DNA from: Musa acuminata AAA Group
Taxonomy: Eukaryota; Streptophyta; Magnoliopsida; Zingiberales; Musaceae
Assembly: GCF_036884655.1 (NCBI RefSeq)
Contig: NC_088335.1
Span: 44,262,501-44,326,500, forward strand
Direction: 5' to 3'
DNA: 64,000 nt
This document shows, in pieces, positions 32,701-44,813 of the stretch; positions within the stretch are counted from its first letter, which is position 1; each line of letters begins with the position of its first letter. A model generated the notes under the pieces. That model worked only from the letters and a program-made list of their open reading frames with translations, was not told the DNA's origin and made no database searches. A program made the position numbers and the translations under genes.

Positions 32701-35700
32701 ACTGTGAATTACTCCTTGAGAAGGTGTTTATCAAAAGGTTTATGATTGTGTGACAAGCTGTGCTTAATTTTTTTATAGAGCTCTCAGGCATTGGTTAAAA
32801 TGATTGTCTTGCTTAGTGTCGGGCAATTTTTGTGATTCCTAAATCTTGTCATCAACCAATTTGACATACATATGAAATAGTGTTTAAAATATGATGTAGG
32901 AATTTAAATGAGGCATTCAAATGAAATGTAAATCAATGTGGTTAGACAGATTTCTTATCCATCTCTTCTAAATCTTCTTAAGCAATCCTCATGACCATGA
33001 TTCCCAATGGGTTTCTTCCAGTTTTTATTTTCTATTCATTTTACCTTGGACAAGTTATCATCCTATTAGATCTTCCCACCTATTAATTTTTTTTTCTTTA
33101 TGGGCCTTTTGCAATGCCAACATGAGCATCTAATCGGTAAGATGTCCTTGTCTTATAAATTACTAAAACTTTGTTACAAAATTTCATCTAATCATGCAAG
33201 ATGAATTTTTAGTTCATCGGCCTAACTGTTTTGCTCTTCCAAATCAAGAATTGTTCATCAATCCCAAGAAAATTTTCTCACTACATCCTCTTTTGTGTTC
33301 AAATTATTTTTGTGTTCAAATTATATTTCTTTATTCTCTAGATTGTTTTTATTCAGAAGAAGTAATGAATTGGTACCAACCTCCTCGGGGTTTTCGGCAG
33401 TAAGCATTTCTGGTTAAAAAATAAATTTTCTGCCAATATTTTAGGATTTCATATGAAGCTGCATAATCTTCTGCTGCTTTATGCACTGAAAAGCAATCCC
33501 TTTTCATACCCCATCTCTGTACACTTCACTTTAGATTTTTTTTTCTGTAAAACATGAATTCCTTTTTTTTTCAATATCTATTTTCTGATTTGTGTAAGTA
33601 CACATTCATATGAGTTCAGTTGTACTTTTCCTCTCTGTTGCAACTTTAGCCCCATATTTTCTTGTATTTCCTTCTTGACCTTTTCTGGGTAATAATGTTC
33701 TGTTTAGGACGAATGATATTAGTTGTCCTATAAGCTACTGAATCCTTTTTCTAAATTATATTTATGTAAACTTGTGGAGATTGATGAATTTTACTAGGGC
33801 ATTTTCTCAAAATACTATTTCCTTTTAAATGTGTTACACTGCCTTTGCAGAAAGGGATGCATAGTGCTGAAGAAGTTCAATTGCGAAAAGAAATCAAACA
33901 ACTTTTAAAAGAGGCTAGCTCCTTGTCAACGTAGGTGTTCAAACATCTCCAACGAGGTTGTCTTACAGTTTTACAATAATTCAAATATAGTCACTTTATA
34001 GTTTGAGTATATTTTCTGGTAGCACTTTATGGTATGTCAATTTAGATATTATGTGCGGTCTGTAACACTTCTGTTATAATGCTTATTTAGAAATGCATCT
34101 ATTGCATACATTACGATGATGATGATTATTCTTTTCCTTTTACTGCAGGCCCTCAACCTTTGCTCAGTCTGCAAAGCTCAGACGACTGGCTGCAGCCAAG
34201 GAAAAGGAGCTACTAAGAAGTATATATACAGTAACAACTTGGATTATGTGAATTAGTTGTTATTTATCCTACTCAATTAGAATAACAACTTGCAGGCTTA
34301 CGAACTATCTATTTGTGGTGCTACCTAGAAGAATTTTTCATATTACTTTGACATGATGACCCTGTATTCTCCAGTCAAATCAGTCAATCAACTCCTTAAC
34401 TTGGATCTATCTAAAAGTTTTTTGTGTCTCTAGAGTATTTTGTACACAATGATGAAGCTTAGCAAACTTCATACTTGATCAGTTTTTGGGATGATATGCA
34501 TCAGCCATTTACATGCTAGACAGTTTTATATGTTACCTGACTGCATATTAAATTAATATACTATCTTATGTTTTATTATTCTTAATAATCTGACTGTATT
34601 TCTGTGGCTTGTTTCATTTTGTTAGTAAATGAACTCTTATGTTCCTAGATATAGTTTGTTGTTAGATCAGTATTGGATTTGGTGATAGTTTGATTTCTTT
34701 TGTATTCACGTTCTGAATTGGACTCTTCTTGTCATTATATTAAAAAGATATTTGGTCTATTGAAGAAATTATTCAAGTTATTTTATCAAAAGGAGTTGGA
34801 TGTTTTTACTAATGAACAATTCTGTGCTTCTTTTCTTCCATCTTTCATGACTTCTACTTCTGCGACATCAAGTCTCTAGTCTATTTCCTTTCACTTTTCC
34901 TTCTACTTCTCTCTACTACACATATTGAGTAACTCACCCAACCTTTTCTTCTTAACAAAGCAATTTATTTCGTAAGTTTACAACAACATACCTATTGCTT
35001 GTATCATCTCTTAAATTCATCTTTACTGTTGGGGCTATGGCATCTGTAGAATGTTAGATTGCATATAAGAATGATTTTGTATTAGAAGCAAGGATATACC
35101 TGACATCGGCATTGTGTTTGATCTAGGCCTTTGCGTCATAGATAGGAAATGACGTTGCAGTTTTCTGTTTCTGTTATTGATTTATTCATTTTCTGCTAAG
35201 TGCTAAGAAAGTTGGTTATTTTTACAAGATCATAGTGATGATGGTGGGGAAGAGTTGGATTTGAAAGTTGTTTGCTTATATTTTTACCTCGTATTCATGG
35301 AGTTCTTTCTTTACCTTGATTTTTGTTTACCATATTAATCCATTAGGACCTGTTACCTAAAATTCCCTCACAATCTTTCTGACTGTTTGTTTCTTACGGA
35401 CCGTAATGTTCTTGATTGATGATTAAGTCTTGCATGTAGCTCACAGAGTTATGGTGGTCATTTTTTTTTACTATTTGCTTGTTCCATTGTTCCACAATCC
35501 TCAAATATCTATTGCTTCTTATATATGTGGGATATAAAATCATCAAGATTGTGTAATGGTTTTCTAAACAATTTCTTTTACTTAATTAATGCACATGCAG
35601 AACAAGAGGAGCACAGGAAGGAGAAATCATGGTTTTACGAGTTGTGTGGGAGGGTCCTGCTGGTTATCAAGGTAAAATGAGTTTTCATATTCTCTCTACG

Positions 35701-37196
35701 TTTAGAAGGACTCGATGATTATTTTGCTTCTCCTAGGTGCTGCTCTATGCTACACTTGTTTTGCGATTCTGGGGAGTTCCTGTTGCAGCAGTTCCTCATC
35801 ATTTGCTGCAGCCATTTGGTAAGATTTTTATAGCCCATTGTTCCCCTGATGTTGAAATAATTAACATTGTCTACTCCAATAAACGGGCATCTGAAGCTAT
35901 TTTGAATGATATTGTTACTTTAACTATCTTTCATTTTTATCAAATGTGAGATTGTATGTGTAAGTTGGTCATGCATTATCCCCATGTAACACATCCAAGG
36001 AGGTAAGATTGTCAAGGATATCTGCCTTTCTGGACATTCTACATGTTTGAATCAGGATATTGTTAATGTGAACTAGAAAGCCTGATCTTTAATATTGGCA
36101 CCTGAAATTATTTTTAATATTGTTGTTACTTTAACTTCAAATATCTTTCGATGTATCAAATTTGAGAAAGATTATCTTGATAAGTTGGTCATTGATTATC
36201 CAAGCAGGCATGTTCCAATTTTTCCTCAAGGATCTCTGCTTTGTTTGGGCATTGTACTATTGTCAATGAGCACTCTTTAGTGTAACCCTGTGCAATTTTG
36301 AGCCTCGTTGGTAATTGATTGAAAATTGCTAGAATAAAAATACTTGCATAAGTTGTATAATATTGTATGCTTAATTTGTTATTGAGTTGTAAAGACTTGC
36401 TTCAAACAAATTCAAACTTAAGGCAATTGTCCGATTGTGCTGATTACAATGATACGATGGCTGTGTTCTTGTATTGGAGATCTATACTGTAGGATCTGAG
36501 AGATTATCTTATGAAGAAATTTACATTAGAGGAACTAGAAAGGATGTGAGATTCTAAAGACCATTCTATTCTTTGCCCATTGACTTTTCAAAAATTATAT
36601 TCCTACCTATTCAACATCAGAATATAAAGTTTTATTTCATGTTGATTGATAGCAATAATTCATCCACTTAGTACAGAGGTAAAATCAGGCTCAATTTGGT
36701 TTATAAAAACTTGATCTGAACATCATATATTTTTATTCAAATCATCTTGTTCTGGATGAATATTTCAAGGATAGTCACCTCTATTTTCTACCAAAAATTT
36801 TAAAAAAGTTGTGTTGAGCAAATTATTGATGTTTGTTTTCTTATTCCTTTTTCCATCTCCCTTCTATTCTGTCATCATACTTGGTTTACAGTATGTCCAT
36901 TACATCTAGCAGTTGCCCTCAAGGCCTCCGGCGTCAAAGATTGATGTTTTTGTCTTGTTTTGGCAGGCAAGATATTGTCCTGGAGAGCTGGAAATTCTGC
37001 TACAGGTCAAATCATGGTATATTCATTACCTGAGTTGTGCATCAAAACACGATGACTTGATGAATTTCTTTTTCCATGACTTTGCGCTGTTTCATGGATC
37101 ACAATACAGGTTGGGATAGTTCCCTGGCTCATTTTAACTTCTAGTGTCAGCAAATTCTTGTGGCAAAAACTCTCAAAAGGATTTCTCAATTATTAA
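29717..37196 (+). CDS. GET1: GET1/WRB-like tail-anchored protein insertion receptor, 183 aa
   Basis: ER-membrane receptor that, with its partner, accepts tail-anchored proteins from the GET3 ATPase. Seven exons joined by GT-AG introns, all in phase: 29717-29827, 33851-33930, 34149-34219, 35601-35671, 35737-35818, 36967-37016 and 37110-37196. Protein layout: hydrophobic segment LLSPLFIFFLVVVLQTL (residues 12-28); charged coiled-coil region with EEVQLRKEIKQLLKEA, FAQSAKLRRLAAAKEKELL and EEHRKEKSWFYEL; then two hydrophobic segments, VLLVIKVLLYATLVLRFWGV and VGIVPWLILTSSVSKFLW. One N-terminal membrane span, a cytosolic coiled coil and C-terminal spans is the WRB/GET1 plan, and the length is normal. 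ATG 29717 is the only in-frame ATG at the start. Intron 1 is 4 kb and carries two insertions; the other introns show nothing recognisable. Confidence 0.88.
30655..32309 (-). mobile_element. Probable solo LTR in GET1 intron 1
   Basis: A 1655-bp block flanked by GTTGC (30650-30654 and 32310-32314), a 5-bp direct repeat as left by LTR retrotransposons. The left end on the plus strand is TGTTGGAAAACC. On the minus strand there is TATAAATA (31103-31110) followed by a plausible transcribed region ending GGTTTTCCAACA, so LTR orientation is minus. No protease, RT or integrase is present. The right end (CTAGTA) departs from the strict CA ending, so the exact boundary is unsure. The block is less AT-rich than the rest of the intron. 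Confidence 0.65.
32344..32544. mobile_element. Non-autonomous hAT-like element (GGTACC-rich family, copy 2)
   Basis: A 185-bp insert at 32352-32536 between perfect 8-bp repeats ATTTTACC (32344-32351 and 32537-32544). The left end is CATGGTTTG; the right end read in reverse is CAAGGTTCGC. The inside is rich in GGTAC/GTACC words (ATGTACCGATA, GGTATGATACAT), like copies 1 and 3. It lies 35 bases from the solo LTR. Confidence 0.78.
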
Positions 37197-38279
37197 TTCT
37201 TGAAATGACTTTGCCCAATCTAAGATCATAATTCGGTATGTAGATTATTTACAGTAGTTGCTTCAGTATTCCAGATACATATTCTTTTTATGCAACTAAT
37301 TCATTACCTTCTCTTATACAGGCAGTTTTGTTAAGTTCATAGTATATGTGAATAAGGAAACTGAAGAAAAATAGAAGGCTGGATGACATGCGTCAGAAAT
37401 TTCAAGCAGCATTGTATCATTAGGTCAGCGCATAATTACCAAAGAAACCAAAGCTCCGCTCTATTCTGCTTCAAGAATTTTGATCAGAAGTGCACACACG
37501 TTGTGTGAAGATTGTTTCAAGATTGTTTTTGTTATTTGTTCATCTTATAATTTGTTCAACTCTGCCATTCAAACACTTGATATTATGGATCATTTATTTT
37601 TATGTTAACCTGGATCTGTTGCCCCCAATGTACATTAAACATTGGCATTTTGGAGATCTGTAGTTAATCTACAGTATAACAAAGATTGAGTTGAATGATT
37701 CAATGAGCTATGAGGTTTCTTCGTTCTACCAAAATCTTATATGGAAAATAATAATAATAAAACTGTAAATCTCAATTATTTGATATTGATTATATGGATC
37801 TTTTATTGTTATTGAGATCCCAAAAAAATCATATATTTAGTTAAATTTAAAATATTTAAATTTTTATTTATAATTTTTATTAAAAAAATTTATCATATTA
37901 TCATCATTAATTTTGTATTATGATTATCTCATATTTCTAATATTAATTATCTCTCCTAAGCACATATATATATCATTTTAAATAATTTTTTTAATATTAT
38001 TTTGTATTGAAACGATATTTAGTTGTTTGGAGTAAAAAATATATTGTTTCTTAAATATCCAACATGATCAGTCTTATAATTGTCTTATAAAATTTTTCTT
38101 TTAATATCAAACATATTCGATTATCACATAAGACTTTTGATACCTCTCATTATTTTAATTATCATATTTTTACACTATCAATAATATCTTCACTAATCTC
38201 TTTATCTTATTAAATAATTGATTTAAGATACATAAAGCTTTTACTTAGAAGTATTTCTCATCCATTCAATTTAATTATA
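37197..38279. other. GET1 3' region and AT-rich spacer
   Basis: The first few hundred bases are the likely 3' untranslated region of GET1. From about 37740 the sequence becomes very AT-rich and is probably the decayed 3' portion of the LINE on the minus strand. No gene seen. Confidence 0.45.
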
Positions 38280-39850
38280 TTCTTTTATCTATTTTTAGAA
38301 GCACTAAAATTATATTTTGTATATTTAGCTTTAGTCCTACTTAATCTAATATTTTTAGTTTTTAAGGCTTGCCACCATAACTTAAGTTTATGATTAATTT
38401 TATTTAGACAATCATCAACTAAAATAATATTATCACCAAATAATATATACTATGAAAGTCTATCTTATATGTAGCTAGTAAATTTATCTATTAGCAATGT
38501 GAAATGATAAGGATATAATATGGTTCCTTAATGTAATCACATGCTAATAGAACCTCACTAGATACATACCTTATAGTTCTAACATTAGTAGCTATATTAT
38601 CATTATATCTTTAATATTAATATAAATAGTAGATATATTTTTTTTTTCTAAAACTCATCATAATAAATTTTTAGGAACCCTATCATAGGCTTTTTCTAAG
38701 TTAATAAAAATCATAGACAAATATTTTTTTCCCCCTATACCTTTTTATTAATTATCTTAATAAATAAATAGCTTTTATGATTGATCTTTTATGCATAATA
38801 CCAAATTAATTTTCAAAGATGTTTGTTTCAAGTCTTATCAAACTTTCAATAATTTTTTTTTCAAAGTTTCATAGTATAGCACATGATTTTAATTTCTATA
38901 TAATTTGAATAATTTTATTATCACCCTTATTTTTATAAATCGATACTATAAAACTCTTTCTCTATTCATTAGACATCTTTTTGAATCTCATGATTTTATT
39001 GAATAAGCTAGTTAACTAAGCTACTCTCTTCTCCTCTAAATTTTTTTAGATTTTAATTAGGATACCATTAGGCTTAACACTCTTAGTTATTTTTATTTTC
39101 TTTAATATATATTTTTTACTTCATTAACTCTAATTTTTACCAATAGATCTATGATTATTAAATCTACCACTATTATTTATCATTAAACAAGAGTCACATA
39201 AAATACTCATTAAATAATTTATAAAAATAATTTTTTTCCTTTCTTTAATCTTGTTATCATTAACAAATGTTCTTTAATCTTCACTTTTAATGCGTCTAAT
39301 ATTACATAAATTCTTACACTTTCGTTTCTTGGTTTTAATAATTTGATACATATCTTTTCATCATTTTAGTACTTAATTTATTAAAAAATTATCATAAATT
39401 TTACATATTGTCATACAAATCTTTTCTTAAATCTCCTTTTAGATTCTTTATACCCTTCAAATTTTTTTCTTATTTTATAATTTTATCAATCTTTACAATA
39501 TGATCTTTTAGTAAAAATTATTTTTTAAATTTTCTCATATCGTTACCAACTCTCTTTTAAGGTTATAGTTTAATAAAGAATCTTGTTTTTTAACCTTGCA
39601 ATCTTCTTAGTCATTATAATCCAAATAATAGTGATATTATCCTCATCTAAGTTTCAAGTCACCTCTCTTTTCATCTTATTCTTAAAAATATTTATATTAT
39701 TATCTTTAAAATTTCACCATCTAGTCCTAGTAAAATTTTTATTATCCTTTTTTATTTCTATAGTAATATCTAAAACCATTAATCTATGTTGATTCATTAA
39801 ACTTTTGTCGAGTATAATTTTATAATTTTTATAAATAATTTTATCTACTT
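38280..39850 (-). mobile_element. Degenerate non-LTR (LINE) retrotransposon, reverse transcriptase region
   Basis: Minus-strand reading gives, in order from about 39100 down: VKPNGILIKI, IYKNKGDNKIIQI, ENQFGIMHKRSIIKAIYLLR, LEKAYDRVP (about 38680), GTILYPYHFTLLIDKF (about 38530), NIILVDD (about 38430, the position of the catalytic F/YADD), and NHKLKLWWQALKTKNIRLSR. These follow the block order of plant LINE reverse transcriptases. From 39100 to 39850 shorter stretches such as the LFNEYFM block look like the linker before the RT. Several stops (for example in the LHQG block) and shifts are present, and the sequence has drifted to high AT, so it is an old copy. No intact endonuclease was seen. 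Confidence 0.88.
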
Positions 39851-39964
39851 AGTGAGGAAAAAGATTAAACCTAACTCCTCCGGGTATGACCCAAACACTC
39901 TATCACTTCATCTCACCTCTCTTTTTTATCCGCTACAGTCTTATGATTTTGATCTACTATAGGT

Positions 39965-40870
39965 ATGAATTTGTACGCTTTGAAAAAAAAGGGACTTAGC
40001 TCCTTTTCTTTTCTGGTGATAACCCCTTCAACTCTAGTCATTGTCTGTGAGTCATTATTCAAAGCATCAAGCCCAACTCAGTATGAACATCATGTCAGTA
40101 TTGATAAGCCAAAGAAAAAGAAGAAGCTCATCATGAAGAAGGTGCCTTACCCCCAAACGATAGAGGAACTCGAGGAGCTGGTTCTAAAGAGGGGACCAAA
40201 TGAAATGCCTCCTACCTCCATAATGTCAGCACCTTTAGAGGGTCCTTATAGTTCTAGGTCTTTTTCGAGGAAAATAGGAGAGAGGCAAATGTTGATGTTA
40301 GACTTGTGCAAGGGCAAGCCACTACCCTTCATGGCTTTTCAAATAGCCAACCTATCATACCCAACCCTGGATGCACCATTGCAATCAAGATGTGAGGATT
40401 TGTAGATGGGGTAGAAAGTGTGGGGCGATAGCATAGCTTTGGAGCAATAATATCATGGGTCCTTATGTTTGGGGGTAGCATAATAGATCTTGATTGACAC
40501 CTGCTAACATAATGAAATGCTAGTAAGTTAGGTTGTAGCTAGTCCCTTCAGTTTCACGTTGCTCATTCTCTTGTCTTTAATTTACAGCACCACCACTATG
40601 TAGTGGCTCTTATTAACCGTGTAAGGGATGTTCGTTTTGTCATTCATTAGCAGTCCCTTATAATTGATGATCTTGGAGAAGAAATCGATGGGTTAAAGAA
40701 GGAGAGAGGAGCCCCTTTAGTTATTGTCGAGGCGGAGGCTCAAGGGGTTAAGCTAGCACGACAACTAGAGGAGGTCGAGCAATGCCTCATCGACTTCGCC
40801 AAGTAGTTGGAGAGAGTTCATAGTAATAGTCAGGAGGAAGAGAATATGTCCCTTAGTCAAAGCACGAGAA
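39965..40870 (+). pseudogene. Transposon protein fragment, C-terminal half (lysine-rich linker and coiled coil)
   Basis: A 146-residue frame (39965-40405) with a KPKKKKKLIMKK stretch, then after frame loss a second stretch (about 40586-40870) reading HHYVVALINRVRDV and a charged coiled coil with GEEIDGLKKERG and KLARQLEEVEQCL, broken by stops. This resembles the C-terminal half of the plant 'putative gypsy-type transposon' proteins (Transposase_28 type) as I remember them. It is not an intact gene. Confidence 0.5.
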
Positions 40871-40889
40871 TCATCTCCTTGTCCGACAA

Positions 40890-41522
40890 GAGAGGGGGAG
40901 TATTATCTATGCAATATGCCGACTAAGCAAAATTAAACCCTCAATCCTGATCCAAACTTACAAGGAAAAAGTGCTTCTTCCAACCCTTGTGGTTGGAAGG
41001 AGCATCACTAACTTTAAAGCACCCTCGAACAACTAGATAGTAGCCACTTCTCCTCTTGCATAGTTAAAAATAAGTAGCAAAAAGTTTATGAGTTAGAGTA
41101 ATACTGGTATGCTAGCATTCTCCGATGAACACTATTAAATAGCGTCATGAGTTGGGTATCATTTAAGAGGGTAATATCTTCCACCATTGAAAGTATACTA
41201 TTACTGAGTGAAGGGGAAGATGAAGTCCCCGCCTTGAGGGCATCACAAGGTAAGCAAAAGGACCCAAGCGTGGGGTTGAATGAATGCTAATTGGGTTAGG
41301 GGATTTGAAATCAAACTCGACTGCCATGGAATACCTAGTTCGCAAGTGATCCAGGAGTGGTGCACTCACCACTAAATTATAGTCATATGAGCTTTTTATA
41401 GCTCTAAGTCCCAAAGAACCTTTGGGTTCATAGGAATTGCCTCCCCCGATAAAGGCAAGATTGAGACCTCCTCTACCCTTCAGTTGTCCAAAGACAAAGC
41501 ATGAACCTTGATCATCTAACAT
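40890..41522 (-). pseudogene. Transposon protein fragment, N-terminal half, opposite strand
   Basis: Minus-strand frame of 119 residues (41163-41522) with LVMPSRRGLHLPLHSVIV, followed lower down (about 41000-40920) by SNHKGWKKHFFLVS. Both stretches belong, in this order, to the N-terminal domain of the same Transposase_28-like family as the plus-strand fragment next to it. Stops and shifts separate them. Confidence 0.5.
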
Positions 41523-41929
41523 CCAAGAGATTGAGAGGAGCTTGTGTGAGAAAGAAAAAATATCCTGACCTAAGGAGGCAAAATAGTAAGATAGTGAAAG
41601 ATCGAATTGTTATAAAACTGATACTAGGGCTATGAAAGACTCGAGGACCGACTCACTTTGCAAGGAACTAGGGTGAAGTAGAGAAGGCTTCTATGGAGGC
41701 CTTGGAGGTAAAGTAAAAGGCTTTTGAGGAGACTCATGAGGCTCAAATAGAAGAATGAGTCTCACCCTATATGGTAAGGGAAGATTATAGAGAGAGAGAG
41801 AGAGTCAATCTCTCACCTCCTACAATTAAGACAAGTGTCTTTTCAAGATAATTCCAAAGGGACACGATGGATAAAGAACTCAAAAAGTACCAAAGTGTAT
41901 CACAATAGAAGCATAAGACAATGTATTCA

Positions 41930-42480
41930 AGATGCATGAGTCAAGAAAACCATATCCGAGTGAAGAAAAATCTACTATAACGGAAGTATAAGACAAAATA
42001 TGCCCAATACACTTAAGTTAAAAACACCTGACATACTTGAGCATAAATTAGTCACAGCAGAGGCACAAAGTAAAATATGTTTGAGGTATATGAGTCAAGA
42101 AAATCCAACTGTTACGAAGAGAAATCTACTATGGTGGAGGCAAGAGACAAAATATACCCGAGACTCATGAGTCAAGAAATCTGACTCACATGAAGAGAAA
42201 TCCGTCATGACGAAGACACAAGGCAAAATTTGTCTAAGGTACATGAGTCAGGAAAAATCCAACTCGTGTGGGAAGAAATCCACCACGACAAAGACATAAG
42301 GCAAAATGTGCCCAGGGCGTAGGATTGAAAAAATTTAACCCTCGTAAGGAGAAGTCCATCACGATGGAAGCACAAGGGAAAATGTGTTTGAGGCATGTGA
42401 GTTGAGAAAATCTAACAAATATGAAGAGAAGTCCACCACGATGGAGGCACAAGGCAAAATATGCGTAAAGCATGAAGGTC
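41930..42480. repeat. ~77-bp tandem array
   Basis: About seven diverged copies, 76-79 bases apart, of a unit containing GAAGAGAAATCCACCACGA, GGAGGCACAAGGCAAAAT and GAGTCAAGAAAATCC. A similar block seen once per unit makes the period clear. Likely non-coding part of a decayed LTR retrotransposon. Confidence 0.85.
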
Positions 42481-42606
42481 AAGAAAGCCGACCCCCGCCT
42501 CCGTCCGAGGTGTGGAGGTCGAGAAGGCTGACCCCCACCTCCTTCTGAAGTGTAGAGGTCGAGAAGGCCGACCCCCACCTCCATCCGAGGTGTGAAGGTC
42601 ATGAAG
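42476..42606. repeat. 40-bp tandem array
   Basis: Three copies of a 40-bp unit (AGGTCGAGAAGGCCGACCCC then CACCTCCATCCGAGGTGTGG with variants), starting at 42476, 42516 and 42556, directly following the 77-bp array. Confidence 0.9.
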
Positions 42607-43663
42607 AGATAGTGAGATTGGAAAACCTGACCCCGTCCGACCAATGTGTGCCCTTCAATGCCATGAGGGATAGGTCACCAATGGATTACCTCCAGCAACA
42701 CTAGAGAGGCAATCATATATGCACTTGTGCCGAATGAACTAAACACCACACTTTAAACCCCTCTAGCAAGAGTCTCGAAGCATGTCTTGAAGGGACAAAT
42801 GATATAGAGTATACTATTAGCTAATCAATCATCTGGCATATAGACGCCATGTGGAGTCCTTAGAGAGAGGAAAAGGTTTATATCACCTTCTACCTATTTG
42901 CTCATGTGGATAAGAATCCAAAGTAAGTCCATGATAGATAGCTCGGGGTTGTCCCCCCTCCCTCCCCCCACACCCCTCTCCTATCGCCTATGTAGATAAG
43001 AGACTAAGAGGGGACTTCTGGGGGCAGTTAGAGATTGTCTCCCTACAGAATTCTATGAAATATTTTACCTCTTTATGACTAAGTAAAAAAGTTTATCTTC
43101 AACACAATGAATAGGGTGCTTACTTCTTTTGAATATTTGGGTCCGTATTTATACATCTCGAGTTACTAACTTGGGCACCAAAGGGATTGGGTCGAAAAAC
43201 CTCTCCCGACATTGGTCTTTGCATATGTGATACCTTGGGAACTCAACGTTTTTACCTTGTAGATACCTCAGAGATCCCTGCACATGTAGGTTTGGACCAT
43301 GTCAGACTAACCAAAATGTTAACGACTTTTATTTCTAATAATATTATAACTATAGATTAAAAAAAATATAAACATAAAGTGTTATTATTTGCACAAAGAA
43401 AAAGATTAGAAATAAAAGAAGATAAAGAATGATAAATATTATTATAGGTGAGAAACCACCTATTCATTTAATTTTGGATGGACATAACAAAAGGTAACAT
43501 TATTGATAGATCAAAATTGATTATAGGAATTGTAATGATGAACTTCAAGGTAATGAATATTTAATTCTATTATAAATACATTTGTTTTTTTTTAAATTAT
43601 ATATATATATAATTAATTATCATGAGTTTTCTTTATGAATGTTGATCACAAGATTGTATAAGC
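42607..43663. other. Retrotransposon-derived spacer
   Basis: No gene seen. GGGGACTTCTGGGGGCAG at about 43013-43030 looks like the polypurine tract and LTR junction of gypsy elements in related genomes, and the sequence to about 43320 may be a decayed LTR. I could not find its partner in the window. 43330-43660 is plain AT-rich sequence. Confidence 0.35.
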
Positions 43664-44070
43664 TAAGGTTTTCAATTTTGGTTTGTACTGATGTACTAAG
43701 CCCAGCTCGATACAAACCGAGACGTACCAATGGTACACCCAAAAAAAAGCTAAAAAATCTTTAAAAATATCTGAAAGTAATAGTCCAAAAATATTAGAGT
43801 ATACCGACCGGTACATCTTGATAACGATCGAAATCTAGGGTGTACCAATCGATACATCGTGGTAAGAATCAAAATCTAAAGTATACCGAATGATGCATCT
43901 TAGTAACGATCGGATTTCGATCGTTATCGCCTTGTACAGACCCCGTATCATCAGATATGGATCAAAGCATCGATATCTCGCCCGATAAAAGATGATCCGT
44001 ATACCAATATCCTCTCGGACGGATACATACAACTTATATCAGACGGTACACATCAAAATTAAAAACCTTG
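43664..44070. mobile_element. GGTACC-rich family, copy 3
   Basis: About 407 bases starting TAAGGTTTTCAATTTTG and ending with the inverted counterpart (read in reverse CAAGGTTTTTAATTTTGATG), with many GTACC/GGTAC words and a repeated segment around CGATCGAAATC. It matches the ends and composition of the copies at 1467 and 32352. A clean 8-bp target duplication is not visible. Confidence 0.65.
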
Positions 44071-44284
44071 CATCAAGCTCATAATATTGAAAATAAATTT
44101 TACCAAACACTAATATGCTTCATCGTAAACCAGTATCAAATCTATAGATTAAGAAAATTACATTTGGATCTAAGAAAAATGAACATATAACAAAATCATC
44201 TTTGCTGTTTAGTATAAAAAATCTTCCAAAACTTATATTTTTTTGGGACAATTATTTTAATTAATTTATTTTTATAATAAATAA

Positions 44285-44370
44285 ATAATTAAAACGGAAT
44301 TCGAACGCACGATATTACAATAAAATATCAAGATGTTTACCGATTAAGTTAGCTAATCTATTATTTAGTT
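44285..44370 (-). repeat. tRNA-derived (SINE-like) sequence
   Basis: Minus strand: an A-box-like TTAGCTAACTTAATCGG (44340-44356) and, about 33 bases later, a B-box-like GTTCGAATTCC (44296-44306), the internal RNA polymerase III promoter layout. Flanks AAATAAT and ATTATTT could pair like an acceptor stem. The anticodon arm is not canonical, so it is not a working tRNA gene. A tRNA-derived SINE head or tRNA pseudogene fits. A weaker relative lies at 22518-22578. Confidence 0.5.
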
Positions 44371-44381
44371 TCCTCTGAGTT

Positions 44382-44384
<3 letters not shown>

Positions 44385-44416
<32 letters not shown>
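44385..44416. repeat. (AG)n microsatellite upstream of kinase gene
   Basis: About sixteen AG units about 400 bases upstream of the kinase start codon, in its likely promoter or leader. 44417-44813 has GC-rich open frames without recognisable similarity and is read as leader sequence. Confidence 0.95.
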
Positions 44417-44418
<2 letters not shown>

Positions 44419-44813
44419 TTTTTTGACACCGGCGGAGAGGATGACAGCGAGTCTGATGACAACAATAGCAATGCAAAGGTGGAGACCAACCTCCACTTTT
44501 GCCTTCCTCCACTCTTTTCTGCGAACAACTCTGCGCCTTTCATGGCCTTACGTTGCCAACTTCGACCGCCGTCCCTCCCCCTACCTCATATTATTCTCCG
44601 AATTCCTCGGCCACCGGGCTTCCTTCCGACCGCTGCTCCTCGAACCACCGATCCCCACTTTCTTCCTGCCGTCCCCTGTCAAAAAGATCCGATCTTGCCC
44701 AGGAGATAGAGAGAATCGCGAGAACGCAGCGCTGGGGAGGCCAGAAAGAGGCCGGCAATTCAGCTTCTTCTTACGTTTGGTGTCCCCTTGGAGCGGACAC
44801 CAGAGAAGGAGAG

